64,000 nucleotides of DNA from Bacteroidota bacterium (GCA_016183765.1 JACPEA010000006.1:1-64000); one strand, 5' to 3'. Counted from the first letter of the stretch, positions 14,837-23,340 are shown. Numbers and translations are program-made. Notes: a model not told the origin generated them from the sequence alone.

Positions 14837-16393
14837 ATGAAAAAAGCAGATTTGTATATCCGTGTGAGTACAGACGAACAGGCAGACAAGGGTTACTCCC
14901 AGCGAAGCCAGGAAGAGACCTTGCGTAAGTATTGCCAGATAAACAATATAACAGTGGGCCAGGTGATCTATGAAGACCACTCAGCCAAAACCTTTAATAG
15001 ACCCCGCTGGAATGAACTGCTGGCTGGTTTAAAGCGCAGTCGCAGCCGTGCGGAACTGTTACTGTTTACTAAATGGGACAGGTTCAGCCGCAATGCTGGG
15101 GATGCCTACCAGATGATTAACACTTTGAGAAAATTTGCGATAGAGCCGCAGGCGGTGGAACAACCACTGGATTTGTCCATCCCTGAAAACAAAATGATGC
15201 TGGCTTTTTACCTCGCGGCACCGGAGGTAGAAAACGATCGTAGGGCATTAAATGTATTCTTCGGTATGCGCAGGGCTAAGAAAGAAGGCCGCTGGATGGG
15301 AACGGCACCGGTGGGCTATGCCAACAGGATAGATGAACAGGGAAGAAAATATATCGCACCCAAAGAACCGGAAGCCTCTGTAATAAAATGGGCATTCGAA
15401 GAATTGGCCAATGGACATTATGCTGCCGACCAGATCAGGCAGGAGGCCAATAACAGGGGATTGACTTGCAGCCGTAGCAACTTCTGGAATGCGATCCGCA
15501 ACCCGGTGTACTGCGGTAAAATCCCTGTCTGCCAGTTTAAAGAAGAAGAGAAAACCACCGTGCATGGACAACATGAACCGATTATAAGTGAGGCATTGTT
15601 CTACGAAGTACAAGATGTATTGGCGGAAAGAAAAAGAAAGGAGCGACCAAAAACACAAATCACTGTTGATGAAAACATGCCGTTGAGAGGTTTTTTGATT
15701 TGTCCCAAATGCGGACGCATGTTAACGGGTAGTGCTTCCAAAGGGCGGTACAATTATTACTACTACTATCATTGTGTTTCTTCCTGCGGGAGCCGTTTTA
15801 AAACAGAAAATGCAAATAGCCTTTTTGTAAAGGAGTTAAGAAAATATACGCCCAGACCAGGCATGAGTGATGTGTATATATTATCACTAAAGGAATCTTA
15901 CCATGAGAAGACACACAGCCAGCAGAGCGACAGAAGGCAATTGTTAACCCAGATAGATGAGTTAAACCTGCGCTTAAGAAATGCGAGAGAGATGGTAGCG
16001 GATCAGAAAATAGATCCGGAAGATTACAGGGAATTAAAAACAGATTGTGCAACTAAGATCACGATGTTGGAAGCAAAATTATCAGGCTGTGCTGAAGCAG
16101 AGCGGGGAATAGATGGGCTGCTATATAAAGCAGTGGATAATCTATGCAGACTAGATACCTTATATGAAGAAGGAAGTACAGTACAGAAACGCCAGATCAT
16201 AGGTTCGATCTATCCCGAAAAACTTGTTTTTGATGGATTTGGATATCGAACCACCCGACTCAATGAGGCTGTTCGTCAGATATACACGCTGGATAAGGGT
16301 TTGATGGAAATAAAAAACCGGAAAAGCAACAAGAATTTGTGCCTTTCCGGTGAAGTAGTCCCGACAAGAATCGAACTTGTATCTAAAGTTTAG
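14837..16393 (+). CDS. Large serine recombinase (site-specific integrase of the island)
   Basis: This 518-residue protein begins with the resolvase catalytic domain (about 1-150): YIRVSTDEQ supplies nucleophile Ser11 and a later FSRNAGDAYQMI matches the conserved arginine region. A recombinase domain follows (about 155-270), then a zinc ribbon with CPKC near 290 and paired cysteines near 315, then a coiled coil (about 365-420). The last codons and the stop lie inside the tRNA-Arg gene (residues from about 507 onward are tRNA sequence read backwards), so the C-terminus depends on the integration site. This identifies the tRNA 3' end as the attachment site. Confidence 0.93.
   Translation: MKKADLYIRVSTDEQADKGYSQRSQEETLRKYCQINNITVGQVIYEDHSAKTFNRPRWNELLAGLKRSRSRAELLLFTKWDRFSRNAGDAYQMINTLRKFAIEPQAVEQPLDLSIPENKMMLAFYLAAPEVENDRRALNVFFGMRRAKKEGRWMGTAPVGYANRIDEQGRKYIAPKEPEASVIKWAFEELANGHYAADQIRQEANNRGLTCSRSNFWNAIRNPVYCGKIPVCQFKEEEKTTVHGQHEPIISEALFYEVQDVLAERKRKERPKTQITVDENMPLRGFLICPKCGRMLTGSASKGRYNYYYYYHCVSSCGSRFKTENANSLFVKELRKYTPRPGMSDVYILSLKESYHEKTHSQQSDRRQLLTQIDELNLRLRNAREMVADQKIDPEDYRELKTDCATKITMLEAKLSGCAEAERGIDGLLYKAVDNLCRLDTLYEEGSTVQKRQIIGSIYPEKLVFDGFGYRTTRLNEAVRQIYTLDKGLMEIKNRKSNKNLCLSGEVVPTRIELVSKV
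16311..16351 (-). terminator. Island-borne terminator for tRNA-Arg, inside the recombinase frame
   Basis: ACCGGAAA (16317-16324) pairs perfectly with TTTCCGGT (16344-16351). On the minus strand the stem is followed by a run of six T. It lies 4 bases beyond the tRNA 3' end, so it can end tRNA transcription even though integration displaced the original terminator to 96-118. The same bases encode recombinase residues about 494-505. Confidence 0.65.
16355..16362. repeat. Candidate right attachment core GTAGTCCC
   Basis: This is the second copy of the octamer at 134-141, in direct orientation, covering the 3' end of tRNA-Arg. Exchange between the two would excise about 16.2 kb. Large serine recombinases usually need only a 2 bp identical crossover inside longer imperfect sites, so a short shared core is acceptable. 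Confidence 0.5.
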
Positions 16394-16427
16394 GAAACTT
16401 CTATTCTATCCATTGAACTACGGGACC
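16356..16427 (-). tRNA. tRNA-Arg (anticodon CCT)
   Basis: The minus strand folds as a complete cloverleaf. The acceptor is GGTCCCG/CGGGACT with a G-U closing pair. The D-arm contains GTTCAATGGATAGAAT. The anticodon stem GAAGT/ACTTT has loop TTCCTAA, which gives CCT. The T-arm is ACAAG-TTCGATT-CTTGT, and the discriminator is A. CCA is not encoded. It decodes AGG. Its 3' end is the integration site of the island. Confidence 0.92.
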
Positions 16428-16431
16428 GGGA

Positions 16432-16490
16432 GAGATTTGTAGTTTGTGGTCTATGGTTATTTCAACAGCAGACCACAAACTACAAATCTC
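16432..16490. repeat. Perfect 21 bp inverted repeat in front of tRNA-Arg
   Basis: Arms 16432-16452 and 16470-16490 are perfectly complementary (GAGATTTGTAGTTTGTGGTC at the outer end of the left arm). The loop is 17 bases. It lies 5 bp upstream of the tRNA 5' end, where its promoter should be, and on the chromosomal side. It is built from short repeated words like the other intergenic hairpins of this chromosome. Confidence 0.75.
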
Positions 16491-16636
16491 TAATGGGTTG
16501 CAAAAATAATAGATTCTGGTATTCCCCGTTCAACAGATTTAAGGGAACGCTGGAGGGGGGATTTTGCATTCCGGGACAAATAAATGCTGCCAAATCAGCG
16601 ATTTCTTCAGTATTTTCAGGGAAATAAAACAACCAT

Positions 16637-17104
16637 ATGAAGGTATTTCGTTCTTTACTGCTGCTGATGGGCGTTTTTGGCAGCACTCAGTCGCTGCTGG
16701 CCCAGGCATCTGCCCCCAAACCCAAAGCCGTGCTGAACCATGTGGCCATTTATGTGGTAGACCTGGAAAAGACCCGCTCTTTTTACAGTGGGGTATTCCA
16801 GCTGGACACCATCCCCGAGCCCTTTCACGATAACCGCCATATCTGGTATTCCATCGCCCCCGGCGTGGCCCTGCATGTGATACAGGGAGCCGATCAACCC
16901 AAAGAGTATTTCCTTAATAACCATATCTGCTTCAGCGTGCCCAACACCGAGGCATTTGTAGCGCTGCTGAAAGCCCGTAACATAGCCTATTATAATTCCA
17001 AAGGCATAAATGGGGAGATCACCAACCGCATAGACGGGGTAAAACAGATCTGGGTGAACGACCCCGACGGCTACTGGATAGAAGTGAACGATGCGAAGAA
17101 CTAG
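16637..17104 (+). CDS. Exported VOC-family (glyoxalase/dioxygenase-like) protein
   Basis: The protein is 155 residues. A signal peptide (about 1-22, ending LLAQA) is followed by a VOC fold: LNHVAIYVVDLEKTRSFYSGVF is the classic first beta-alpha-beta unit with a metal-ligand His, NNHICFSVPN supplies the second unit's His, and WVNDPDGYWIEVND the final Glu. The metal triad is therefore present. The family includes glyoxalases, dioxygenases and resistance proteins; the substrate cannot be told. A periplasmic location is less usual for this family. It stands as a single gene between two repeat-rich spacers. Confidence 0.85.
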   Translation: MKVFRSLLLLMGVFGSTQSLLAQASAPKPKAVLNHVAIYVVDLEKTRSFYSGVFQLDTIPEPFHDNRHIWYSIAPGVALHVIQGADQPKEYFLNNHICFSVPNTEAFVALLKARNIAYYNSKGINGEITNRIDGVKQIWVNDPDGYWIEVNDAKN

Positions 17105-17106
17105 TT

Positions 17107-17220
17107 TCGGTGAGTCGTGAATCGTCAATCGTGAGTGGTCAGTAGTGAGTAGTGAGTGACAGGGGCTGGAAGGAATTTGTCTCCCCACTGACCACTCACG
17201 ATTGACGACTCACGATTGAC
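17107..17220. repeat. Word-repeat inverted repeat (GTGAGT/ACTCAC family)
   Basis: The left part is built of GTGAGTCGTGAATCGTCAAT-like words; the right part (17187-17220) is its approximate reverse complement (ACTGACCACTCACGATTGAC). The two can pair over more than 25 bp with small slips. It lies right after the VOC gene stop and probably acts as its terminator. Confidence 0.65.
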
Positions 17221-17284
17221 GCCTCCCGCCCCCCATTGCCCCAATACCAATTCACCCTATCTTTGCCGCTTTCAAAAGAGGGTT

Positions 17285-17935
17285 ATGAAGTTTTACAATC
17301 TGTTGATCAAATATCGTTTCTGGTTAGGACTGCTGTCTATTGCGCTGGCAATCACTGTGAATGTGCTCAGCGGATTCTGGCCTTCCTTTATATTGTATTT
17401 TATCGGGGTGATCGCCCTGGCGAGCCATTTCTTTATCGGCCCCCTGCGCCTGATACAGGAACCCATGGAAGCCGGTAATGTTGAAGAAGTGGAAAAGATC
17501 CTGGCTTCTATCTGGTACCCCAACCTGCTGTACAAACCGGTGCGCTCCACTTATTACACCATCAAGGGTAACCTGGCCATGATGAAGCAGGACTTTACCT
17601 CGGCCGAAGCACACCTGAAAAAAAGCTCCGAACTGGGTTCACCCATGCCCGAAGCAGAAGGATCGAACAAACTGCAGCTGGGTATGATGGCTATGCAGCG
17701 GGGCGACCTGAGGCAGGGTGAAAGTTATATCCGTGCCGCCATCCGTGCCGGTATTCCCGATAAGGAAAGCGAAGCGGTGGCTTACCTGAGCATGTGCCAG
17801 ATCTTCATGAACAAAAGGGAGTTCCGCGCCGCCAAAGACTTTTTCCGCAAAGCCAAAGCCTGCAAACCCAAAACACAGCAGGTGCTGGACCAGGTAAAAG
17901 AGATCGAAAAATATATCTCAAGAATGCCCGGATAA
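17285..17935 (+). CDS. Membrane protein with tetratricopeptide-like repeats, 216 aa
   Basis: Two spans at the N-terminus (about 13-30 and 33-52) are followed by a cytoplasmic or periplasmic helical-repeat domain. Repeats are visible as KGNLAMMKQDFTSAEAHLKK (about 98-117), QLGMMAMQRGDLRQGESYIR (about 132-151) and SMCQIFMNKREFRAAKDFFR (about 168-187), each with the TPR small/aromatic spacing. The frame is open upstream, but the ATG at 17285 gives the natural start before MKFYNLLIKYRFW. TPR proteins of this kind act as assembly scaffolds. No specific role is visible. Confidence 0.8.
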   Translation: MKFYNLLIKYRFWLGLLSIALAITVNVLSGFWPSFILYFIGVIALASHFFIGPLRLIQEPMEAGNVEEVEKILASIWYPNLLYKPVRSTYYTIKGNLAMMKQDFTSAEAHLKKSSELGSPMPEAEGSNKLQLGMMAMQRGDLRQGESYIRAAIRAGIPDKESEAVAYLSMCQIFMNKREFRAAKDFFRKAKACKPKTQQVLDQVKEIEKYISRMPG

Positions 17936-17951
17936 GAACAGGGGAATATTG

Positions 17952-18202
17952 AATATTGAACACTGAATCTCGAATAAGGAATATCGAATGCCGAAGTGGT
18001 TTTTAGGGAAACGCTTCGGCATTTTTATTGGTGACTGTTTTGAAAAAAGATGCCCCTGCGCAATGCAAATGACGCTGCGATCCTCATTCACTCCACGGCT
18101 CCGCGGTAAAAGGGGCTTGGCAAAAGCCGCCATTATTGCCACTGAACCCGATCCTGGTTCAACATGCTCCTGTTCAGCATTCAGCATTCAGTGTTCAATA
18201 TT
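17952..18202. repeat. Word-repeat arms AATATTGAACACTGAAT and their complement
   Basis: The 17-mer at 17952-17968 recurs as an exact reverse complement at 18186-18202, about 220 bases apart, each inside a longer run of similar words. The stretch between contains a normal terminator (17989-18026) and nothing else I can name. It belongs to the intergenic word-repeat family. Confidence 0.6.
17989..18026 (+). terminator. Intrinsic terminator after the TPR protein gene
   Basis: TGCCGAAG (17989-17996) pairs with CTTCGGCA (18014-18021), followed by TTTTT on the plus strand. It lies about 55 bases after the stop at 17935. Confidence 0.75.
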
Positions 18203-18224
18203 CGATATTCCCTACCTTTATTCC

Positions 18225-18629
18225 TTGAAACGTTCCATCCTCCTTATCACCCTTTTTCTTTTCACGGCATCCACCCTGGTAATGCCCTATGCTAATTTTG
18301 ATGATGTGAGGTCACTGCAGGCTGTTTATAACCATTGTCTTAAACAGGACGCGGATATGGATTTCCTTGAATTTATCGGCGAAAAATTACTGGTAGCAGG
18401 TTTTGATCCCGACGAGGAAGATGAGTCGCCTGTTGGTTCACACCCGTTGCAACCCATCCAGGGCAGCAATATGGTGCAGATCCAGAGCGGTGTTTTGTAC
18501 CAGCAGCAGACACAGGAAATAAACCTGCAACAGCCGGCAGAGATCCCGGTAGCCATCCCGGTAAGCAATACGCCCCTTTTCTCTAACGATTACCATCCGG
18601 GAATTTTTCATCCGCCGGGTATCGCCTGA
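18225..18629 (+). CDS. Hypothetical exported protein, 134 aa
   Basis: I do not recognise the family. The frame is open upstream, but upstream codons run through repeat DNA. A TTG at 18225 directly precedes a good signal sequence (KRSILLITLFLFTASTLV), so I use it, with low confidence in the exact start. The mature part is acidic around residues 45-70 (FDPDEEDES) and then low-complexity, rich in Gln, Pro and Val to the end, which suggests a flexible surface or periplasmic protein. Confidence 0.5.
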   Translation: MKRSILLITLFLFTASTLVMPYANFDDVRSLQAVYNHCLKQDADMDFLEFIGEKLLVAGFDPDEEDESPVGSHPLQPIQGSNMVQIQSGVLYQQQTQEINLQQPAEIPVAIPVSNTPLFSNDYHPGIFHPPGIA

Positions 18630-18708
18630 TTGTTGATACGTATCCTGTTATTTTCAAACATCATAAGATGGGTGTACCGCATGGTATGCCCGTAAATATA
18701 TTTATTGT

Positions 18709-19134
18709 ATGAAAACATATATTATCATGGCCATCGCATGTATGGCACTCAGTACCATCGTTCCCGCGCAGGAAACCCAGGCGCCCACCGTAGTGAAAAA
18801 TGCCTTTCAGCAGAAATTCCCCAACGCCAGGGAAGTGAAATGGGATAAGGAAGGGGAAGGGGAATACGAAGCATCATTTGTACAAGACGGAAAAAAAGGC
18901 TCGGCCAATTTTTCTGAAACCGGTGAATGGCTGGAAACAGAAATGGCCATTCCCGTACCAACTTTGCCTAAAGCGGTCATAGACGGATTTCACAAGAATT
19001 TTCCCGGTGCCGGTATAACAGAAGTGTACCAGATAAGCACGGGTAAGGGCAAAAGTTATTTTGAGATCGAGTATACGGTAAAAGGCAGGAAGAGAGAAGT
19101 GAAGCTGAATAACAATGGAAACCTGTTTAAATAA
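18709..19134 (+). CDS. PepSY-like (DUF2874) periplasmic protein
   Basis: The protein is 141 residues. A signal peptide (about 1-20) is followed by two tandem PepSY-like units: VVKNAFQQKFPNAREVKWDKE with EGEYEASF, and VIDGFHKNFPGAGITEVYQI with YFEIEYTVKGRKREV. This FxxxFPxA...W pattern is diagnostic for the Bacteroidota DUF2874 family. It is thought to bind or inhibit periplasmic partners; the actual role is unknown. A strong terminator follows, so it is monocistronic. Confidence 0.88.
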   Translation: MKTYIIMAIACMALSTIVPAQETQAPTVVKNAFQQKFPNAREVKWDKEGEGEYEASFVQDGKKGSANFSETGEWLETEMAIPVPTLPKAVIDGFHKNFPGAGITEVYQISTGKGKSYFEIEYTVKGRKREVKLNNNGNLFK

Positions 19135-19142
19135 CAATGCAG

Positions 19143-19172
19143 GTGCAGCCCGCCCCGGTGGGCTGCACTTTT
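19143..19172 (+). terminator. Intrinsic terminator after the PepSY-like gene
   Basis: GTGCAGCCC (19143-19151) pairs perfectly with GGGCTGCAC (19160-19168), followed by TTTT. The loop is GCCCCGGT. Confidence 0.9.
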
Positions 19173-19194
19173 ACTATGATCATATCTACCAATT

Positions 19195-21363
19195 ATGAAA
19201 AAAATCATCTTGTTTTCGATAACGTTGTTGGCAGCGATACCTGTTTTTTCGCAAATGCAGACCCTTTCAGGTATGGTAAAAACAAATACCGGTCCTTTAC
19301 ACGGGGTAAGTGTACAGGTACTGCCTGCCCAGAAAGGAATTGTCACCGATTCAAGCGGGCGTTTTGTATTACTCCTGCCGAAGGGAAAACAAACCCTGCG
19401 CTTTTCTTATACCGGTTATGCCGATAAGGATACGGTGATCTATGTAACCGGTAACAGCACCCTGTTCGTTCTGCTGGAAGAGAAGAAAGACGACCTGGGT
19501 GAAGTGGTGATCGTTTCTTCCTCCCGCACCAATTCGCGCATAGAGGATCTGCCCACCAAAGTAGAAGTACTGGGTGCCGAAGAGGTACAGGAAGAGAACG
19601 GTATTAAACCCGGCAATATCGCCAGTCTGCTCGGAGATATCGCGGGCATACAGATCCAGCAGACCAATGTGGCCACCGGCAATGCCGATATGCGCATACA
19701 GGGTTTACAGGGCAAGTACACCCAGATCCTGCGGGATGGCATACCCCTGTTTGGAGGGTATTCGGGCAGTTTCAGCATATTACAGATACCGCCGCTCGAC
19801 CTGCAACAGATAGAACTGGTAAAAGGTTCCAGTTCTACCCTGTACGGCGGCGGTGCCATTGCCGGTATGGTGAACCTGGTATCCAAAAAACCGAAACTGG
19901 ACAAACCGGAAAAAAGCTTCACCATTAACCGGTCCACCCTGAAAGAGAATAACCTGAACCTGTTCTTCTCGGGAAGAAATAAAAAAACAGGCTACACATT
20001 TTTTGCCGGTGGAACCCGGCAGGAGGCAGTGGATGTGAATAAAGACGGTTTTTCAGATGTGCCATCTGTAAAATCTGTGTTGGTTCACCCGCGACTGTTC
20101 ATCTACGGCGGACCCACTTCTACCGTTATACTGGGATATACACTCAGCTACGAGAACCGCAATGGAGGCGATATGCAGGTATTGGATAAAGGAAGTTCCG
20201 CGCAGCATCAATTCTTTATCCGGAACAGGAGCCTGCGGAATACGGGCGATATTACCTGGGAGAAAAAATTGCCCGCAAACGCGCAGTTCACCCTGAAAGC
20301 AAGCGCCAGCCATTTTAACCGCGATGTGGAGACCTCTCAGTTTGGGATGCGGGCCGGACAGTTTACCTGGTACACAGAAGCTGCCTATACCCGCAAAACG
20401 GAGCAGCATAACTGGGTGGCAGGCATGAATTTTAACGGGGATGATTTTCGAAAAGACCTGCCCGATAGCAGCCTGGTTCCCAATGAGAAAAGCAGTACCC
20501 TTGGCTTTTTTGTACAGGACGACTGGAAATTCCATGACCGGTTTACCCTGCAATCCGGCCTCCGGGTAGACCTGCATAACCGCTATGGAACTTTTGTGCT
20601 GCCGCGATTATCGCTCATGTATAAAATGAACCCGCAGATAACCATGCGTTTGGGAGGGGGGCTGGGTTACAAAACACCTACACTTTTCAACAGCGAAATA
20701 GATGAACGCGATTACCGTTACCTGGCGGGATATACCACATCGGTAAAAGCAGAGCGTTCATTGGGCATGAATTACGATATAAATTATAAGAAGAAGTTGG
20801 GTGAATGGGAACTTACCCTGAACCAGACTTTTTTCTATAACCAGATCACAGCGCCACTGGTATTGCAAAAAGCAGGCCTGGTTTCACCGGTATATTTCTA
20901 TGCCAATGAGGCCGACCGGTTGCAGACGGGAGGTTTTGAGACCTATGTACAGGCAAGGCACCAGGAGCTTGAGTTATATCTGGGTTATGTGTATACCCAT
21001 GCCAGCCGGAATTATGCAACGGCAGATAAGCGCAACCTGCCACTGATAGCGAGAAACAAGTTCGCCACTGTGATCGCCTATGAATTCAGTGAACATTTCA
21101 GGGCAGGCATTGAAGCGGCCTATACCGGCAAACAATGGCTGGAAGATGGAACCACCACATCGCCCTACCTGTTTGCGGCAGCCATGATGCGATACAATGT
21201 GGGGAAGATCGCTTTTGTACTAAACTGTGAGAACTTACTGGATTACAGGCAGAACAAACATGCCACCGTGGTGTTCCCGCCATATACCAACCCGGTTTTC
21301 CCCGAAATATGGGCACCCCTGGATGGGCGGGTAGTGAACCTTTCCATGTATGTAAAGTTTTAG
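19195..21363 (+). CDS. TonB-dependent receptor with carboxypeptidase-like N-terminal domain
   Basis: The protein is 722 residues. A signal peptide (about 1-20, ending VFSQ) is followed by a carboxypeptidase-regulatory-like Ig domain (about 24-100, GMVKTNTGPLHGVSVQVLPA). The plug comes next (about 105-230), with RIQGLQGKYTQILRDGIPLFGG and VKGSSSTLYGGGAIAGMVNL, and then a 22-strand barrel ending in an aromatic residue (MYVKF). The short size and plug sequence resemble CirA/BtuB-type metal or cofactor receptors rather than SusC glycan porins. No SusD partner follows. The substrate is unknown. It begins 22 bases after a terminator, so it has its own promoter. Confidence 0.92.
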   Translation: MKKIILFSITLLAAIPVFSQMQTLSGMVKTNTGPLHGVSVQVLPAQKGIVTDSSGRFVLLLPKGKQTLRFSYTGYADKDTVIYVTGNSTLFVLLEEKKDDLGEVVIVSSSRTNSRIEDLPTKVEVLGAEEVQEENGIKPGNIASLLGDIAGIQIQQTNVATGNADMRIQGLQGKYTQILRDGIPLFGGYSGSFSILQIPPLDLQQIELVKGSSSTLYGGGAIAGMVNLVSKKPKLDKPEKSFTINRSTLKENNLNLFFSGRNKKTGYTFFAGGTRQEAVDVNKDGFSDVPSVKSVLVHPRLFIYGGPTSTVILGYTLSYENRNGGDMQVLDKGSSAQHQFFIRNRSLRNTGDITWEKKLPANAQFTLKASASHFNRDVETSQFGMRAGQFTWYTEAAYTRKTEQHNWVAGMNFNGDDFRKDLPDSSLVPNEKSSTLGFFVQDDWKFHDRFTLQSGLRVDLHNRYGTFVLPRLSLMYKMNPQITMRLGGGLGYKTPTLFNSEIDERDYRYLAGYTTSVKAERSLGMNYDINYKKKLGEWELTLNQTFFYNQITAPLVLQKAGLVSPVYFYANEADRLQTGGFETYVQARHQELELYLGYVYTHASRNYATADKRNLPLIARNKFATVIAYEFSEHFRAGIEAAYTGKQWLEDGTTTSPYLFAAAMMRYNVGKIAFVLNCENLLDYRQNKHATVVFPPYTNPVFPEIWAPLDGRVVNLSMYVKF

Positions 21364-21540
21364 GTGGTAAACCCGGCGGCCAGATTCTTTAAAGAAACTG
21401 ACCAAAATCATATAATAATTTTCCAAAGATGAGTAGCTTCATGGGAAGAAAACAAGGAGATCCTGTGAAACCGGGTTGCTAAAACTTGTTTTGTACCGAT
21501 ATCAACCCTGTAAGCTCATTACTCAAAAAAATAAACAAGT

Positions 21541-21747
21541 ATGAAAAAGAACATGGGTAACATCGACCGCATCATCCGTATGATAGCGGCAATTGTTTTT
21601 TCGGCATTATATTTTACCGGTACGGTGACGGGCACTGTTGGACTGGTACTGGTCATCCTCGGTGCTGTGTTCCTGGCTACCTCGTTCATCAGTTTTTGCC
21701 CGCTGTATACACTGTTCGGTGTGAATACCTGTGAGAAGAAATCCTGA
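21541..21747 (+). CDS. DUF2892 (YgaP-type) small membrane protein
   Basis: The protein is 68 residues with two tight spans. MKKNMGNIDRIIRMIAAIVF, then two hydrophobic stretches, then CPLYTLFGVNTC, is the hallmark of DUF2892 proteins, usually found as stand-alone inner-membrane proteins or fused to rhodanese domains. The C-terminal CPLY...NTC cysteines are conserved in the family. It stands alone, with a bidirectional terminator 6 bases after its stop. Confidence 0.92.
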   Translation: MKKNMGNIDRIIRMIAAIVFSALYFTGTVTGTVGLVLVILGAVFLATSFISFCPLYTLFGVNTCEKKS

Positions 21748-21753
21748 TTAGGT

Positions 21754-21799
21754 ACAAATGGCAAGAGGGGGCGGCCCCCCGCGCCCCACTTGCATTTGT
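21754..21799. terminator. Bidirectional terminator between convergent genes
   Basis: ACAAATGGCAAG (21754-21765) pairs with CTTGCATTTGT (21789-21799) with one bulge. The inside also pairs (GGGGGC with GCCCCCC). It serves both the DUF2892 gene (+) and the serine hydrolase (-). Confidence 0.75.
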
Positions 21800-21812
21800 C
21801 TATCACAAAAGT

Positions 21813-23102
21813 TTACTGTAAGGCCTGGTATACGGCCACTTTGAATTTTTCCGCGATCTCCCCGTGCGAAAAAGGGTACTGCTGCAGTACAAACTGCGCC
21901 ACGATCTTCTCTTTCGGATCTATCCAGTAAGAAGAGGCGAACATACCACCCCAGCTGAATGTGCCGGGCGATAAAACTGTTTTTGCCGCCGTGGTCTCGG
22001 TCACGATCTCAAAACCCAGACCAAATCTTGCCTGTCGCAGATCGCCTGTCTGGTTCATGGTCATCATGTCAACACTGTGCCTGCTCAGTAATTGTTTGCC
22101 GTTATAACTTCCCTTATTCAGTAACATCTGTAAGAAAAGCGCATAATCGTAAGCGGTAGAAACCAGTCCGCCGCCACCCGAATAAAAACTGCCACCAGCC
22201 AGAATCGGATAATCGCGGTAAAATTCCCCGTTCACCTGGATGATCTCAGCGGTATTGACCGCTTTTTTCTGCTGGTCATCGGAATGCAGCATGGCCAGTC
22301 GACTCTGTTTTTCTTTCGGGAGATAGAAATAAGTATCCTTCATTCCCAGCGGTTCAAAGATCCTTTTTCGGAAGAATTCGTCGAGACTCATGCCGCTCAC
22401 CACTTCTATCAGGTAACCCAGCACATCCGTATTCAATCCATAGGTCCATTTTTCGCCGGGCTGGTGTACCAGTGGCAGGCTGCCCAGTTTTTTGATGTTA
22501 TCGCCCAGTTTCCCACCCTTTAACCCGATACCACCCACCACGCCGGCTTTGGCATAGATGGCATTCATGGTCTCACTGCCGATCTGGGCATAACCAATGC
22601 CCGATGTGTGCGTCAGCAGTTCGCGTATGCTGATCTCTTTTTTGGCAGGGAGGGTGGTGTAGCTGGTATCAGCTTTATTGAAAGTGTTCAGTACCACCGG
22701 TTTTTTGAATTCAGGGATGTATTTGCTGATGGGATCATCGAGCAGGAACCTGCCTTCTTCATACAACAGCATTACCCCAACACTGGTGATGGCTTTGGTT
22801 TGTGAGGCGATACGCCAGATCGCATCTTTCTGTAAAACCCTATTCTTTTCTTTATCATCATACCCGATGGCTTTATGGTACACGATATGGCCATCCTTGG
22901 CCACCAGTGCAATAGCCCCGGTTATCCAGTTACTGTCGATATACTCCCGGACCAGTTTGTCGATCCGTTGTAAACGCTCCGCAGAAAAATGATTTTTCTC
23001 CGGCACACCCACAGTTAATAAGGAAGGGGTACCTGTTTGTGCGGTAAGACGCAAAATTGCCAGCAAGGCAAAGCAAAGGAAGAGCAGAACCTGTTTTCTC
23101 AT
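21813..23102 (-). CDS. Exported serine hydrolase of the beta-lactamase (class C / PF00144) family
   Basis: The protein is 429 residues from the ATG at 23102, which directly precedes a signal peptide (RKQVLLFLCFALLAILRLTA). The nucleophile motif SQTK is at Ser100-Lys103. The WTYGLNTDVLG segment supplies the catalytic tyrosine near residue 221. A late loop (SPGTFSWGGMFAS) replaces the KTG box, as in many S12 esterases. Conserved RELLTHTSGI fits family VIII esterases and D-aminopeptidase-like proteins. Whether it hydrolyses beta-lactams, peptides or esters cannot be told. It is convergent with the DUF2892 gene. Confidence 0.9.
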   Translation of the reverse strand: MRKQVLLFLCFALLAILRLTAQTGTPSLLTVGVPEKNHFSAERLQRIDKLVREYIDSNWITGAIALVAKDGHIVYHKAIGYDDKEKNRVLQKDAIWRIASQTKAITSVGVMLLYEEGRFLLDDPISKYIPEFKKPVVLNTFNKADTSYTTLPAKKEISIRELLTHTSGIGYAQIGSETMNAIYAKAGVVGGIGLKGGKLGDNIKKLGSLPLVHQPGEKWTYGLNTDVLGYLIEVVSGMSLDEFFRKRIFEPLGMKDTYFYLPKEKQSRLAMLHSDDQQKKAVNTAEIIQVNGEFYRDYPILAGGSFYSGGGGLVSTAYDYALFLQMLLNKGSYNGKQLLSRHSVDMMTMNQTGDLRQARFGLGFEIVTETTAAKTVLSPGTFSWGGMFASSYWIDPKEKIVAQFVLQQYPFSHGEIAEKFKVAVYQALQ

Positions 23103-23151
23103 ATGTTTCGGTTGAAACGGTAAGTTCATAAACAATTCAGAGAAAACAAAG

Positions 23152-23338
23152 GGAATATTGAACAGATGAGCAAGGAACAGATGAACCGATGAACGATATC
23201 CTTCCGATCATCACTTTTTGTTCAAAATCCAATATTCGTTTCACCACAGCGGCCTGGGAGTTTTCACAGAGGTTTGATCCCCCACTTCATCATTCATCTG
23301 TTTCTTGCTCCTCTGTTCATCTGTTCCTCTGTTTGCCC
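23152..23338. repeat. Word-repeat inverted repeat (GAACAGATGA family)
   Basis: The left run (about 23152-23195, words GAACAGATGAGC, GGAACAGATGAACC) is matched by the approximate reverse complement on the right (about 23280-23335, CATCTGTTTCTTGCTCCTCT and similar). It fills the gap upstream of the serine hydrolase and downstream of the minus-strand gene at 23341, whose stop it touches. Confidence 0.65.
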
Positions 23339-23340
23339 CC

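Noticed and set aside
17988..18224. N-terminal extension of the protein at 18225
   Set aside because: This part translates the terminator and word-repeat DNA, so it is not credible as coding.
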